From contig NC_010162.1 of NCBI RefSeq assembly GCF_000067165.1, positions 10,528,501 through 10,592,500 of the forward strand: a stretch of DNA of 64,000 nt. Direction: 5' to 3'. This DNA is from Sorangium cellulosum So ce56. Its GTDB lineage: Bacteria; Myxococcota_A; Polyangia; Polyangiales; Polyangiaceae. Of the stretch, positions 7,254 to 15,270 are shown piece by piece. Both the position numbers and the translations under genes were made by a program. Below the pieces are notes generated by a model. That model saw only the letters and a program-made list of their open reading frames with translations, made no database searches and was not told the DNA's origin. Every line of letters starts with the position of its first letter. Position 1 is the first letter of the stretch.

Positions 7254-9233
7254 TCAGAGGAACGGATTCAGGTGGAGCGCAACCTTGGCCTCCCGCAGGT
7301 TGTGCTGGACCCTTCGGATGAAGTGGATGAACAGGTACGCCCAGACGGCGAAGGTGACGACGCTGATGACGAGCTGGACCGTCTTGCTGACGCCGATCAC
7401 CATCCAGAGCGCCGTCAGAAGGAAGGCCGCGAACGACAGCGGGACGAACCACTTCCAGCAGAGGTTCATCATCTGGTCGATGCGGACGCGCGGCAGCGTC
7501 CAGCGGATCCAGATGACCACGAAGACGAGGGCCCAGCTCTTCAGCAGGAAGAGGAAGACGCCGACGAGCTGGAGCCCGAAGCTCGCCTCCTGCTGGGCCG
7601 GCGAGACGCCGGGGATCTGCCAGCCCCCGAGGAAGAGCGCGCTCGCGATGCCGCACATCACGAAGACGTTCGCCCACTCGGCGAAGAAGAAGAAGAGGTA
7701 CCGCATGCCGGAGTACTCGGTCGAGTAGCCGGCCACGAGCTCGCTCTCCGCCTCGGGCAGGTCGAACGGCGCGCGGTTGCCCTCCGCGAGCGCCGTCGTG
7801 AAATACAGGAAGAACAGCGCGAACGTGATCGGGTTGCGGAAGACGAACCAGTGCCAGGGCCAGCCGCCCACGTCGAGGAGCGAGGGCCCGGCGCCGCCCT
7901 GGGCGCCGATGATGTCCTGGAGCCGCAGCGAGCCCGTCATCATGACGATGCACACGATCGCGACCGCGCCGGGGATCTCGTAGCTGATGATCTGCGCCGC
8001 CGAGCGGATCCCGCCGAGGAGCGACCACTTGTTGTTCGACGCCCAGCCGCCGGTCATGAGGCCGATGGTGACCAGCGACGTCACGGCGATCACGAAGAGG
8101 ATCCCGATGTCGAGGTCGGCCGCGATGAGGTACTGGCCGAACGGCATGACGACGAACGTGGCCGACACGCCGACGAACACGAGGTAGGGCGCGAGCCGGA
8201 AGAGCGCCTTGTCGCTCTCGGCCGGGATGACGTCCTCCTTCATGATCGACTTGATCCCGTCGGCGACCCACACGAGCAGGCCCTGCGGCCCGGCGCGGTT
8301 CGGCCCGATGCGGGACTGCATGCGCGCCGAGACGCGGCGCTCGACCCAGGTGATGATCCCCGCGGTCGGCGCCATGAAGAGCAGGATGATCGCGGCGGCC
8401 ACGCCGAGGAGGATCCCGGCGCCGAGCAGATCGGTCGGGGCGCTCGCGTGGAACCCCTCGGTCGAGAGCTGGATCTCGGACGGGGTCGCGCCGCCCCGGC
8501 GGATCCCGACCGCCGACCGCCGCTCGTGGCCGCTCGGGATCACGTCGGCCTTCGAGAGGACCTTCACGCCCTCGAAGCGCGTGATGACGTCGCCGGGCTG
8601 GAGCCCCGCCTGGCTCGCCGGGCTCCCGTCGCGCACGCCCGTCACGACGAGCCCGCCGGCGGGCGGCGACTCGGCCGCGACCTCGACGCCGAAGAACGCG
8701 AGCGCGCGCGCCCCCTCCTTCACGCGCGCCTCGATGACCGCGCGGCGCGGGGTCGGCGGGAGGAAGTCCATCGTGACGCCCCTCACCGTGCCGTTCACGG
8801 GGAGCGCCCCCTGCGCGGTCGCGGGGATCTCGACGACCACGTCGCCGTGGAAGGTCGTGTGCACCGCGTCGTCGCCGCGGCCGGCGAAGCGGGACTGCAG
8901 GCCCTCGGAGAAGACCAGCGAGATCTTCGTGCTGCTGACCTGCGCGCCCTCGATCTCGATGCTCTGGCCGGTGAGCGGCGCCTGGCCGGGGCGGCGGAGG
9001 GTGCCGCGGAACGTGACGACCGCCTCCTTCGCCTCGGCGGTGGGCAGGTTGGTCCCGAGGATCTCGATGCGGTCGCCGAGGTCGACCTCGCGCGGCACGA
9101 CGTCGACGACGCTCAGGAGCTCGGGCGCCGTCCTGCTCTCGGCGCAGCCGGCCGCGCCGAGCAGCGCGAGGAGGGCCAGGAGGCACGGCAAGAAGCCTCG
9201 AGAGAGAGCTCTCCAGGGAGGAGATCCGCGCAT
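7254..9233 (-). CDS. nuoH: NADH-quinone oxidoreductase subunit H with N-terminal lipoprotein/PDZ extension
   Basis: 659 residues, about twice the usual NuoH length. From about residue 268 it is a normal NuoH with the first helix, then ERRVSARMQSRIGPNRAGPQ, later ALAEGNRAPFDLPEAESELV and LFFFFAEWANVFVM, the conserved quinone-site and loop motifs of the complex I membrane arm. Residues 1-30 are a lipoprotein signal (LLALLGAAGC, Cys30). Residues about 38-150 look like an IPT/TIG-type beta domain (VVPREVDLGDRIEILGTNLP). Residues about 170-258 are a PDZ domain (DGSPASQAGLQPGDVITRFE). NuoH starts on the periplasmic side, so an exported, lipid-anchored N-domain is topologically consistent. The frame is continuous, with no internal ribosome site obvious at the junction. 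The other nuo genes seen (nuoM, nuoN) are about 50 kb away. Confidence 0.88.
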   Translation of the reverse strand: MRGSPPWRALSRGFLPCLLALLALLGAAGCAESRTAPELLSVVDVVPREVDLGDRIEILGTNLPTAEAKEAVVTFRGTLRRPGQAPLTGQSIEIEGAQVSSTKISLVFSEGLQSRFAGRGDDAVHTTFHGDVVVEIPATAQGALPVNGTVRGVTMDFLPPTPRRAVIEARVKEGARALAFFGVEVAAESPPAGGLVVTGVRDGSPASQAGLQPGDVITRFEGVKVLSKADVIPSGHERRSAVGIRRGGATPSEIQLSTEGFHASAPTDLLGAGILLGVAAAIILLFMAPTAGIITWVERRVSARMQSRIGPNRAGPQGLLVWVADGIKSIMKEDVIPAESDKALFRLAPYLVFVGVSATFVVMPFGQYLIAADLDIGILFVIAVTSLVTIGLMTGGWASNNKWSLLGGIRSAAQIISYEIPGAVAIVCIVMMTGSLRLQDIIGAQGGAGPSLLDVGGWPWHWFVFRNPITFALFFLYFTTALAEGNRAPFDLPEAESELVAGYSTEYSGMRYLFFFFAEWANVFVMCGIASALFLGGWQIPGVSPAQQEASFGLQLVGVFLFLLKSWALVFVVIWIRWTLPRVRIDQMMNLCWKWFVPLSFAAFLLTALWMVIGVSKTVQLVISVVTFAVWAYLFIHFIRRVQHNLREAKVALHLNPFL

Positions 9234-9317
9234 GGTGCCGCTTATAAACCGCGCCGCTCGCGCGGTCGAGAATGCGGAGAAAAGCGCTCCTGCTCGCGCT
9301 GTCTGTTTACCTACCGG

Positions 9318-10109
9318 CTACCGGCCCCGGACGGGGAGGAAGTACCGGCTGCCGTCGAGCTCGTTCACGCCCACGTAGAGCTCTGCCTCGAACACGTCCT
9401 TGAGCCGGCGGTAGGTCATCACCTCCTCGACGGTGCCGTGGGCGACCAGCCGCCCGGCCTTGAGGAGCGCCACGCGGTCGGCGTACTGGGCGGCCGCGTT
9501 GAGATCGTGCAGCACCGCGACGCAGGCGAGGCGCCGCTCGGCCACCTCCCTGCGCACGACCTCGTGGACCTCGATCGAGTGGCGGATGTCGAGGTGCGCC
9601 CCGGGCTCGTCGAGGATCAGCACCTGCGCCTCCTGCGCGAGCGCGCGGGCGATGGCCACCCGCTTCTGCTCGCCGCCGGAGAGCTCGGCCACCGGCCTCC
9701 CCGCGAGCCCCACGAGATCGCAGGCGTCGAGGGCGCGGGCGACCGCCTCCTCGTCCCGGCCGGCGGCGAGCATCCACGCGCCCTGGTGGGGCGCGCGGCC
9801 CATCATGACGACCTCGCGCACCGTGAAGCCGGGCGCCGAGGCGATCCCCTGCGGCACGACCGCCACGCACCGCGCGATCGCCCGCCGGTCCATGCCGGCG
9901 AGCGGCCTCCCCAGCAGGGTCGCCTCGCCCCGCGCCGGCCGCAGGGACCCCGAGAGGACCCGGACCAGCGTCGATTTTCCCGCGCCGTTCGGCCCCAGGA
10001 CGGCGCAGAGCTCGCCCGCGCGCACATCCAGGCTGATCCCCTCCAGCGCCAGCCTCCCGGTGGGATAGCTCGCGGCCACGTCACGCAGATCGATCGCCGG
10101 CCCCTGCAC
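9318..10109 (-). CDS. ABC transporter ATP-binding protein, FecE/BtuD-like
   Basis: 263 residues from GTG 10109. The upstream open frame has no convincing start and runs into the divergent gene. Walker A is GPNGAGKST (residues 39-47), the signature LSGGEQ (143-148), Walker B VLILDEP (163-169) and the H-loop His about 201 (VAVLHDLN). The order and the motifs (FTVREVVMMGRAPHQG) match the iron-siderophore, heme and cobalamin importer ATPases (FecE, HmuV, BtuD). No permease or substrate-binding protein is next to it, so it is an orphan subunit here and its substrate is unknown. It is divergent from the PHB-regulator-like gene and lies 84 bp upstream of nuoH. Confidence 0.82.
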   Translation of the reverse strand: MQGPAIDLRDVAASYPTGRLALEGISLDVRAGELCAVLGPNGAGKSTLVRVLSGSLRPARGEATLLGRPLAGMDRRAIARCVAVVPQGIASAPGFTVREVVMMGRAPHQGAWMLAAGRDEEAVARALDACDLVGLAGRPVAELSGGEQKRVAIARALAQEAQVLILDEPGAHLDIRHSIEVHEVVRREVAERRLACVAVLHDLNAAAQYADRVALLKAGRLVAHGTVEEVMTYRRLKDVFEAELYVGVNELDGSRYFLPVRGR

Positions 10110-10205
10110 GCGGTCTCTTTTGTCGAATGATTTGAGTGATATCGAGTGATCTTCCCTTGCGCGAGGTTTCTTGCGGTGGTCCAATCGACTCGAGGCGTAG
10201 AGGAG

Positions 10206-10958
10206 ATGGAAACGGCGAAGGAGACTCTGGGAGGCGGCGAGGTACCGCGTCGCGTTATTAAGCGCTACTCCAATCGGAAGCTCTACGACACGAAGGACAG
10301 TCGTTACGTCACCCTGCAGCAGATAGGGGAGATGGTCCGGGCTGGCGAAGAGGTCCAGATCATCGACAACGCGACCAAGGAGGACAAGACCGAGGTCACG
10401 CTGGCGCTGATCATCTCGGAAGATCTCAAATCGCAGCCGCGCTCGGTCCCGCTCGGCACGCTGAGAGATCTGATCCAGGAGCGGGGCGAGCGGCTGCTCT
10501 CGCAGCTGCGCGAGGGCCCGATCGGCCGGCTCATCCCCGGCGCGGTCCCTGGCGAGGGCGGCGTGGCGGCGCCAGGAACGGCGCCCGCCCCGGGGACGGA
10601 GCAGGCGACGCCCGCGTCGCCCTCGTCCCATCCGCCCCCGCCGCTCGACGCGGACAGGTCGAGCCACGCGAAGGGGCGCCTGAGCGGGATCGTCGAGAGC
10701 TCGAAGCAGACGCTCGATCAGTGGCAGCAGGCCGTCGACGAGCGCATCCGGGCCATCCTCCCGGGCCTCGGGCTGGTCCGCGATCTCCAGTCCGATGTCA
10801 AGCGCCTGTCGCAGCGCATTGACGAGCTGGAGGCGAAGCTCCAGGGACGCGCGGGTGAACCCATCGAGGGCGCGGCTCCGCACCAGGCGGGCTCCGGCGC
10901 GGACGAACCCGCGGGCGAGGGCCGCGAGGGTCAAGGGAGCGAGAGCAGGCTGGAATAG
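10206..10958 (+). CDS. PHB accumulation regulator-like protein (PhaR N-domain)
   Basis: 250 residues. ATG 10206 is preceded immediately by GAGGAG, which is too close for an ideal site; a GTG 60 bp upstream is in frame. Residues about 14-75 match the polyhydroxyalkanoate-synthesis repressor DNA-binding domain (VIKRYSNRKLYDTKDSRYVT, then LQQIGEMVRAGEEVQIID). In PhaR this domain binds DNA and PHB granules and controls phasin genes. A Pro/Ala linker follows, then a helical region (IVESSKQTLDQWQQAVDERI; LQSDVKRLSQRIDELEAKLQ) predicted as a coiled coil, consistent with oligomerisation. No pha genes are adjacent. In myxobacteria the domain may have another target. Confidence 0.72.
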   Translation: METAKETLGGGEVPRRVIKRYSNRKLYDTKDSRYVTLQQIGEMVRAGEEVQIIDNATKEDKTEVTLALIISEDLKSQPRSVPLGTLRDLIQERGERLLSQLREGPIGRLIPGAVPGEGGVAAPGTAPAPGTEQATPASPSSHPPPPLDADRSSHAKGRLSGIVESSKQTLDQWQQAVDERIRAILPGLGLVRDLQSDVKRLSQRIDELEAKLQGRAGEPIEGAAPHQAGSGADEPAGEGREGQGSESRLE

Positions 10959-10992
10959 CCCTGGGCGCTCCTCTGTTCCCCCGGGCGAGCCC

Positions 10993-11679
10993 ATGCCGTT
11001 CTTCTTCAGCAAGAAACCTGCGTCCGTAGCGCAGGACCTGTCGTTGGCCAGCGCCGACGGTGGCCGCGCCGACGCCTTCGAGATCGAGCTGCTGGGTCAT
11101 CTGGACACGCTCTACGGCGTGAGCTGCCGGATGACGAAGAGCTCGACGGAGGCGGAGGATCTGGTCCAGGACACCATCGTCAAGGCGATGCGCGCCCGGG
11201 CTCAGTTCGAGCCGGGCACCAACCTCAAGGCCTGGCTGCTTCGGATCCTGACGAACACGTTCATCAACCGGTACCGTCGCGGGGGCCTCGAGCGAGGCAT
11301 CTTCGACGGTCCCGACGCCGAGCCGCTCACCGATGCGTGGGTCGGCGCGACGACGATGCGTGCGATGCGCGATCCGGAGACCCAGGCGCTCACGCCGCTG
11401 GTGGAGGCGGAGGTGCAGCGCGCCCTCGACGCGCTGCCCGAGGAGTTCCGGCTGGCCGTGGTGCTGTCGGACATCGAGGAGCTCTCCTACAAGGAGATCG
11501 CCGAGGCGATGGGCTGCCCCATCGGCACGGTGATGTCGCGCTTGCACAGGGGCCGCAAGCTCCTCCAGAAGACGCTGCGCGAGCACGCGGTCCTGATGGG
11601 CATCGTCAGCGACGACGCGGCGAAGGACGCGCCCGCCGACCTGGACGCGTACCGCAAGCGGAAGCGGGGTGCCGCATGA
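10993..11679 (+). CDS. ECF-type RNA polymerase sigma factor
   Basis: 228 residues. Region 2 is clear (HLDTLYGVSCRMTKSSTEAE, then DLVQDTIVKAMRA and AWLLRILTNTFINRYRR), and region 4 carries the helix-turn-helix (LSYKEIAEAMGCPIGTVMSR, then LHRGRKLLQKTL). It lacks region 3, as ECF sigmas do. The family directs RNA polymerase to stress-type promoters when released from an anti-sigma factor. The stop overlaps the start of the next gene (ATGA), a zinc-binding anti-sigma candidate, so the two are coupled. The pattern (HxxxCxxC anti-sigma with TM helix) resembles redox- or envelope-responsive RpoE/SigR-type pairs. The inducing signal is unknown. Confidence 0.92.
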   Translation: MPFFFSKKPASVAQDLSLASADGGRADAFEIELLGHLDTLYGVSCRMTKSSTEAEDLVQDTIVKAMRARAQFEPGTNLKAWLLRILTNTFINRYRRGGLERGIFDGPDAEPLTDAWVGATTMRAMRDPETQALTPLVEAEVQRALDALPEEFRLAVVLSDIEELSYKEIAEAMGCPIGTVMSRLHRGRKLLQKTLREHAVLMGIVSDDAAKDAPADLDAYRKRKRGAA

Positions 11680-12542
11680 GCGCTGCGAAATCGATCGAGA
11701 GCTGTTCGCGGTTCGACTACGCGCTGTCCGCCTACGTCGACTGCGAGCTGGATCCTGACCACGCCGTCGATCTCGAGTCCCACCTCGTCCAGTGCCCTCC
11801 GTGCTTCGAGCAGGTGAGGCTCTTGCGCTCGCTGCGGGCGAGCCTGAAGCGGGCGCGACCGTCGGGGTGCCCGGACGCGCTGCGGGCGCGCGTCGCCGCG
11901 GCGGTGGCGCACGAACAGGCGCGCGACGCGGCGCAATCGGCCGAGGCGAGGCCGCGCCTCGTGCACAGGGGGTACGCGATCGCGCTCGCCGCGGCGGCGG
12001 GCGTCGTCTTCGTCGTGGGCGTGGCGCGGCGGCCGGACGCGTCGGCGGAGGCCGTGAAGGCGGACGCCGCGAGGGCGGCGTTCGATCGCGCGGCGTCCAC
12101 CGAGAGCGTCGAGGTCCTGCTCGACGATCTCGTCACCCAGCACGCGCAGCCGCTGCCGCCGGAGACGACCAACCCGGAGGACCTCCCGCGCTTCGATCCG
12201 TTCGTCGGCGTCCCGGTCCGCAGGCCGCACTTCCAGTCGATACCGGCGAACTTCATGGGCGCCCGCGTGCACACGATGCGCGATCGGCGCGCCGCGCTGC
12301 TCCAGTTCGTGGTGCGGGGCAACCACCGCGTGACGGTCTACATGTTCAACTCGCGCGCGGTCCCGGTGCAGAAGGCGCAGCCGATCCTGCAGCCGCGCGT
12401 CGTGCGCGAGCGCCCCGTCTACGTGGGCAACATCAACGGCTACTCGGTCGCCGCCGCCGAGCGCAGCGGCGTCGGCTACGCGCTCGCCTCGGATCTCGGC
12501 GACGACGTCAGCACGCAGCTCGTCCTCGCTGCGATGCAGTGA
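11676..12542 (+). CDS. Membrane-anchored zinc-finger anti-sigma factor
   Basis: 288 residues, translationally coupled to the ECF sigma gene. Residues 36-43 give the ZAS motif HLVQCPPC (His36, Cys40, Cys43), within the anti-sigma fold (LSAYVDCELDPDHAVDLESH). One membrane helix (residues about 99-117, AIALAAAAGVVFVVGVA) places the C-terminal 170 residues in the periplasm. That part has a beta-rich sensor-like segment (FQSIPANFMGARVHTMRDRR; LQFVVRGNHRVTVYMFNSRA). The likely role is to hold the adjacent sigma inactive until an envelope or redox signal arrives. The signal is not evident from the sequence. Confidence 0.85.
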   Translation: MSAAKSIESCSRFDYALSAYVDCELDPDHAVDLESHLVQCPPCFEQVRLLRSLRASLKRARPSGCPDALRARVAAAVAHEQARDAAQSAEARPRLVHRGYAIALAAAAGVVFVVGVARRPDASAEAVKADAARAAFDRAASTESVEVLLDDLVTQHAQPLPPETTNPEDLPRFDPFVGVPVRRPHFQSIPANFMGARVHTMRDRRAALLQFVVRGNHRVTVYMFNSRAVPVQKAQPILQPRVVRERPVYVGNINGYSVAAAERSGVGYALASDLGDDVSTQLVLAAMQ

Positions 12543-12637
12543 GCGCGCCGGCGCCCACTCCATGGCGGGGTGCAGACGCCGTTCTCTCCCCTCCCTCGAT
12601 CATCCCACCCCGACCAACCCCTACCGCGAGAGACCGC

Positions 12638-13594
12638 ATGCGCTTCGTCTTCGTCATGGATCCGCTGAGCCGCGTGACGCACGACAAGGACACGTCGTTC
12701 GCCTTCATCCGAGCGGCGCAGGCGCGCGGCCACGAGAGCTTCCACTGCTTGCCGCGCGACCTCTCGATCGAGGGCGGCGAGGCGCACGCCTCGGCCTCGC
12801 CGGTGCTCATCGGCGACGCGCCCCCGTTCATCTCGCTCGCGGCGGGCCCCGAGCGGCTCCGGCTCGCGGACGTGGACGCCATCTTCATCCGCAAGGACCC
12901 GCCGTTCGATCGCAGCTACCTGTACGCGACGCTGATCCTGGAGCGCGCGCGGCGCTGCCCGCTCATCGTGAACGACCCCCGCGGGCTGCGCGACGCCAAC
13001 GAGAAGCTCTACGCGCTGAACTTCCCCGAGTGGACGCCGAGGACGCTGGTCACCGCGGACCGCGAGCAGATCCACGCGTTCGTGCGCGCCCTCGGCGGCA
13101 CGGCGGTGATCAAGCCGCTCGACGGCGCGGGCGGCCTCGGCGTGCTGCAGATCAACGAGCGCGACAAGAACGCGCGCGCCATCGCGGACATGATGACGAA
13201 CGAGGGGCACCGCCTCGCGATGGTCCAGGAGTACCTGCCCGCCGTCGTCCACGGTGACAAGCGCGTCCTCTTGCTCGACGGCGAGCTGCTCGGCGCCATC
13301 CTCCGGGTGCCCCGCGACGACGATCACCGCTCGAACATCCACGTCGGCGGGCGCGTGGTCTCGACGGAGCTCTCGCCGCGCGAGCTCGATCTCGTCCGCG
13401 CGGTCGCGCCTCGCCTCCGCGCCGACGGCCTCTTCTTCGTGGGCCTCGACGTCATCGGCGAGCGCCTGACCGAGGTGAACGTCACGAGCCCGACGGGCAT
13501 CCAGGAGCTCGGGCGCTTCACCGGCGCGGATCCGGCGGCCAGGGTGATCGCCTGGGCCGAGGAGCGGGCGCGCGGCCAGGCCGCGCGCGCGTGA
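12638..13594 (+). CDS. gshB: Glutathione synthetase
   Basis: 318 residues, the usual GshB length. ATG 12638 follows GAGAGACCGC. The N-terminus (MRFVFVMDPLSRVTHDKDTS) is the classic GshB opening. The ATP-grasp core shows FIRKDPPFDRSYLYATLILE, NDPRGLRDANEKLYALNFPE, GGTAVIKPLDGAGGLGVLQI and the C-terminal DVIGERLTEVNVTSPTGIQE with ligands for metal and nucleotide. It ligates glycine to gamma-glutamylcysteine in the cytoplasm. It follows the sigma/anti-sigma pair by 95 bp in the same direction; a thiol-stress link to the CxxC anti-sigma is tempting but unproven. Confidence 0.95.
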   Translation: MRFVFVMDPLSRVTHDKDTSFAFIRAAQARGHESFHCLPRDLSIEGGEAHASASPVLIGDAPPFISLAAGPERLRLADVDAIFIRKDPPFDRSYLYATLILERARRCPLIVNDPRGLRDANEKLYALNFPEWTPRTLVTADREQIHAFVRALGGTAVIKPLDGAGGLGVLQINERDKNARAIADMMTNEGHRLAMVQEYLPAVVHGDKRVLLLDGELLGAILRVPRDDDHRSNIHVGGRVVSTELSPRELDLVRAVAPRLRADGLFFVGLDVIGERLTEVNVTSPTGIQELGRFTGADPAARVIAWAEERARGQAARA

Positions 13595-13649
13595 GCCACG
13601 TCGCTCCGGAAAGTTGGCCCGGAGCGCCCGCTTCTGCGAAGGCTCCCCC

Positions 13650-14036
13650 ATGGGCGACTCATTCGAGCGGTGTGCCGTCTGCAGCGACGGCGAGCAGGGC
13701 GATCGGGACGGCGGTGCGCCCGGGGATCCTCGCGCGAGGACGCGGATGGCGCGCGTGGTCATCCAGGGGCGCTCGCTGAGCCTGTGCCGGACGCACGCGG
13801 CGACCGTGGCCGTCGCCATGCCGGAGACGTTCGAGGAGATGCGCGCGCTGTTCGTGGGGCTCCAGCGCGGCGCGCAGCCGGCGCAGCGTGGCGCGCAGCC
13901 GGCGCAGCGCGATCCGTCCGTCGAGCGCCGCTCCCCCATCCCGCGCCGCAGCCCCGAGGATCGGCGCGTCTTCCCCCCGCGGCCGGAGGGCCGGCGGATC
14001 GGCGCAGGACGCCGCGCCAGCGATCCGGGGGAGTGA
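13650..14036 (+). CDS. Small hypothetical protein with CxxC motif and Gln-Pro-Ala repeat
   Basis: 128 residues from ATG 13650. A Cys pair near the start (CAVC) and a later SLCRTH suggest a small metal site. Residues about 68-85 contain a tandem heptad GAQPAQR GAQPAQR encoded by a 21-bp direct duplication. The C-terminal 40 residues are Arg/Pro-rich and disordered. No family was recognised. It lies 55 bp after gshB and 112 bp before folK in the same direction. Confidence 0.5.
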   Translation: MGDSFERCAVCSDGEQGDRDGGAPGDPRARTRMARVVIQGRSLSLCRTHAATVAVAMPETFEEMRALFVGLQRGAQPAQRGAQPAQRDPSVERRSPIPRRSPEDRRVFPPRPEGRRIGAGRRASDPGE

Positions 14037-14148
14037 TCGCGACCGCCGCGCCGGCGCCCTCCTCGCGCCGATCTCCGGAGCGGCGCCCGCTCTCCGCGCG
14101 GAGCGCCGCGGGCTGCCGGATGCGCGCGGCGCGTGGTAGGTTCTCGCC

Positions 14149-14646
14149 ATGAGATCCCGCCGGCATGTCGTCATCGGGCTCGGGTCGAGCGTGGGCGATC
14201 GCCTGGCGACCCTCCGCGCCGCCATCGCGGCGCTCGGCGCTGATCCCGATCTCGACGTCGTCCTCGAGTCGTCGCGCTACGAGTCCCCGCCCGCAGGCGG
14301 CCCTCCGCAGGGCGACTACGTGAACGCCGCGGTGCTCGTCGCCACGTCGCTGCCCGCGCGCCAGATCCTCGATCGCACCCTCGCCGTGGAGCGCTCGCTC
14401 GGGCGGACGCGCCCCGATCCGGTGCGATGGGGGCCGCGCACGATCGATCTGGACCTGCTCTGGATCGAGGGCGAGGTCGTCGCGGAGCCGGATCTCGAGG
14501 TGCCTCACCCGCGGCTCTGCGACCGTGTGTTCGCGCTCAGGCCGCTGCTCGACGTCGCCCCCGACGCGCGCGACCCTCGCACGGCCGTCGCGTACGCCGC
14601 GCTCCCCGAGGCGAGCGCGCCCATTCGCAAGCTCGCTCCGATCTGA
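14149..14646 (+). CDS. folK: 2-amino-4-hydroxy-6-hydroxymethyldihydropteridine pyrophosphokinase
   Basis: 165 residues, full HPPK length. The start (HVVIGLGSSVGDRLATLRAA), the pterin-binding segment (YVNAAVLVATSLPARQILDR, then EVERSLGRTRP-like sequence) and the family signature RWGPRTIDLDLLWIEG are all present, followed by VPHPRLCDRVFALRPLLDV. The enzyme transfers pyrophosphate from ATP to 6-hydroxymethyl-dihydropterin in folate synthesis. No other folate gene is adjacent. It ends at a GC-rich hairpin facing a minus-strand gene. Confidence 0.95.
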   Translation: MRSRRHVVIGLGSSVGDRLATLRAAIAALGADPDLDVVLESSRYESPPAGGPPQGDYVNAAVLVATSLPARQILDRTLAVERSLGRTRPDPVRWGPRTIDLDLLWIEGEVVAEPDLEVPHPRLCDRVFALRPLLDVAPDARDPRTAVAYAALPEASAPIRKLAPI

Positions 14647-14653
14647 TCGGCGC

Positions 14654-14679
14654 GGCAGCCGCCCGCGGGCGCGGCTGCC
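14654..14679. terminator. Hairpin between convergent genes
   Basis: Perfect 9-bp stem GGCAGCCGC / GCGGCTGCC with an 8-nt GC loop, 8 bp after the folK stop and before the end of the opposing gene. There is no T-run, so it may act only as an RNA 3'-end or pausing structure. Confidence 0.5.
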
Positions 14680-14696
14680 ACGCGCGGGCGCGGCGC

Positions 14697-15266
14697 TCAG
14701 CGCGAGCGCGGCGGGCCGGAAGCGGCGCGGGAGCGGAGGCCGGCGCTGCCGCCCGCGTACGACGCCGCGCTGCCGATCGTGACCACCACGACCAGCAGCA
14801 GCGCCCACCCCAGCGCGCCCGCCGGCGCGCCCTCGGCGAGGGCGAGCGCCCACGCGAGCGCGGCGACGACGGCGCCGCTCGCGGCGGCCTCGCGCCGCCC
14901 GGCGCGCCCGCCGAACCGCCCCACGAGGTAGCCGCCGGCGACCCCGGCGAGCGCGAACGCGATCACGTTGAGCCCCACCATCGCGAGCCGCACCGAGCCC
15001 TGTGCCCCGGCGTCCCCCGCCCGCTCGATCATCCGGCGCAGCAGCGTGTTGACGAGGCCCGCGAGCGGCAGCCACGCGATGAAGATCGCCACCGTCCCGA
15101 GCGCGATCCAGTGCCACGGCGGCCGGTCCTCGCCCTCGTCGTCGCCGCCGCTCTGCAGCACGGGGAGCTTGCGCTTCTCCGGCGCTGCCACGCCGCCCCG
15201 AGGAGGCGCCGCGCCTGCCGCGCCGCTGCCGATGACCGGGAGGCGTCGCTTCGGCGCGTCCCCCAT
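14697..15266 (-). CDS. Small multi-pass membrane protein
   Basis: 189 residues. The first 50 are polar with a repeated motif (KRRLPVIGSG and KRKLPVLQSG). Four hydrophobic helices follow (WHWIALGTVAIFIAWLPLAG; LAMVGLNVIAFALAGVAGGY; ASGAVVAALAWALALAEG; LGWALLLVVVVTIGSAASYA). A GRFGGRAGRR loop follows helix 2. No transport or enzyme motif is visible and I do not recognise the family. It ends 5 bp from where the exonuclease gene stops on its upstream side, so the two are probably cotranscribed. Confidence 0.6.
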   Translation of the reverse strand: MGDAPKRRLPVIGSGAAGAAPPRGGVAAPEKRKLPVLQSGGDDEGEDRPPWHWIALGTVAIFIAWLPLAGLVNTLLRRMIERAGDAGAQGSVRLAMVGLNVIAFALAGVAGGYLVGRFGGRAGRREAAASGAVVAALAWALALAEGAPAGALGWALLLVVVVTIGSAASYAGGSAGLRSRAASGPPRSR

Positions 15267-15270
15267 GGCG

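Noticed and set aside
7254..9233. nuoH fusion as a simple frame artefact
   Set aside because: The signal peptide, PDZ and NuoH parts lie in one uninterrupted frame with consistent codon use, and the junction has no stop or obvious ribosome site.
5403..10130. Very long plus-strand open frame of about 1575 codons
   Set aside because: It is antisense to four recognised genes and its composition (Arg, Asp, Glu, His rich, no domains) is the usual shadow of GC-rich coding DNA.
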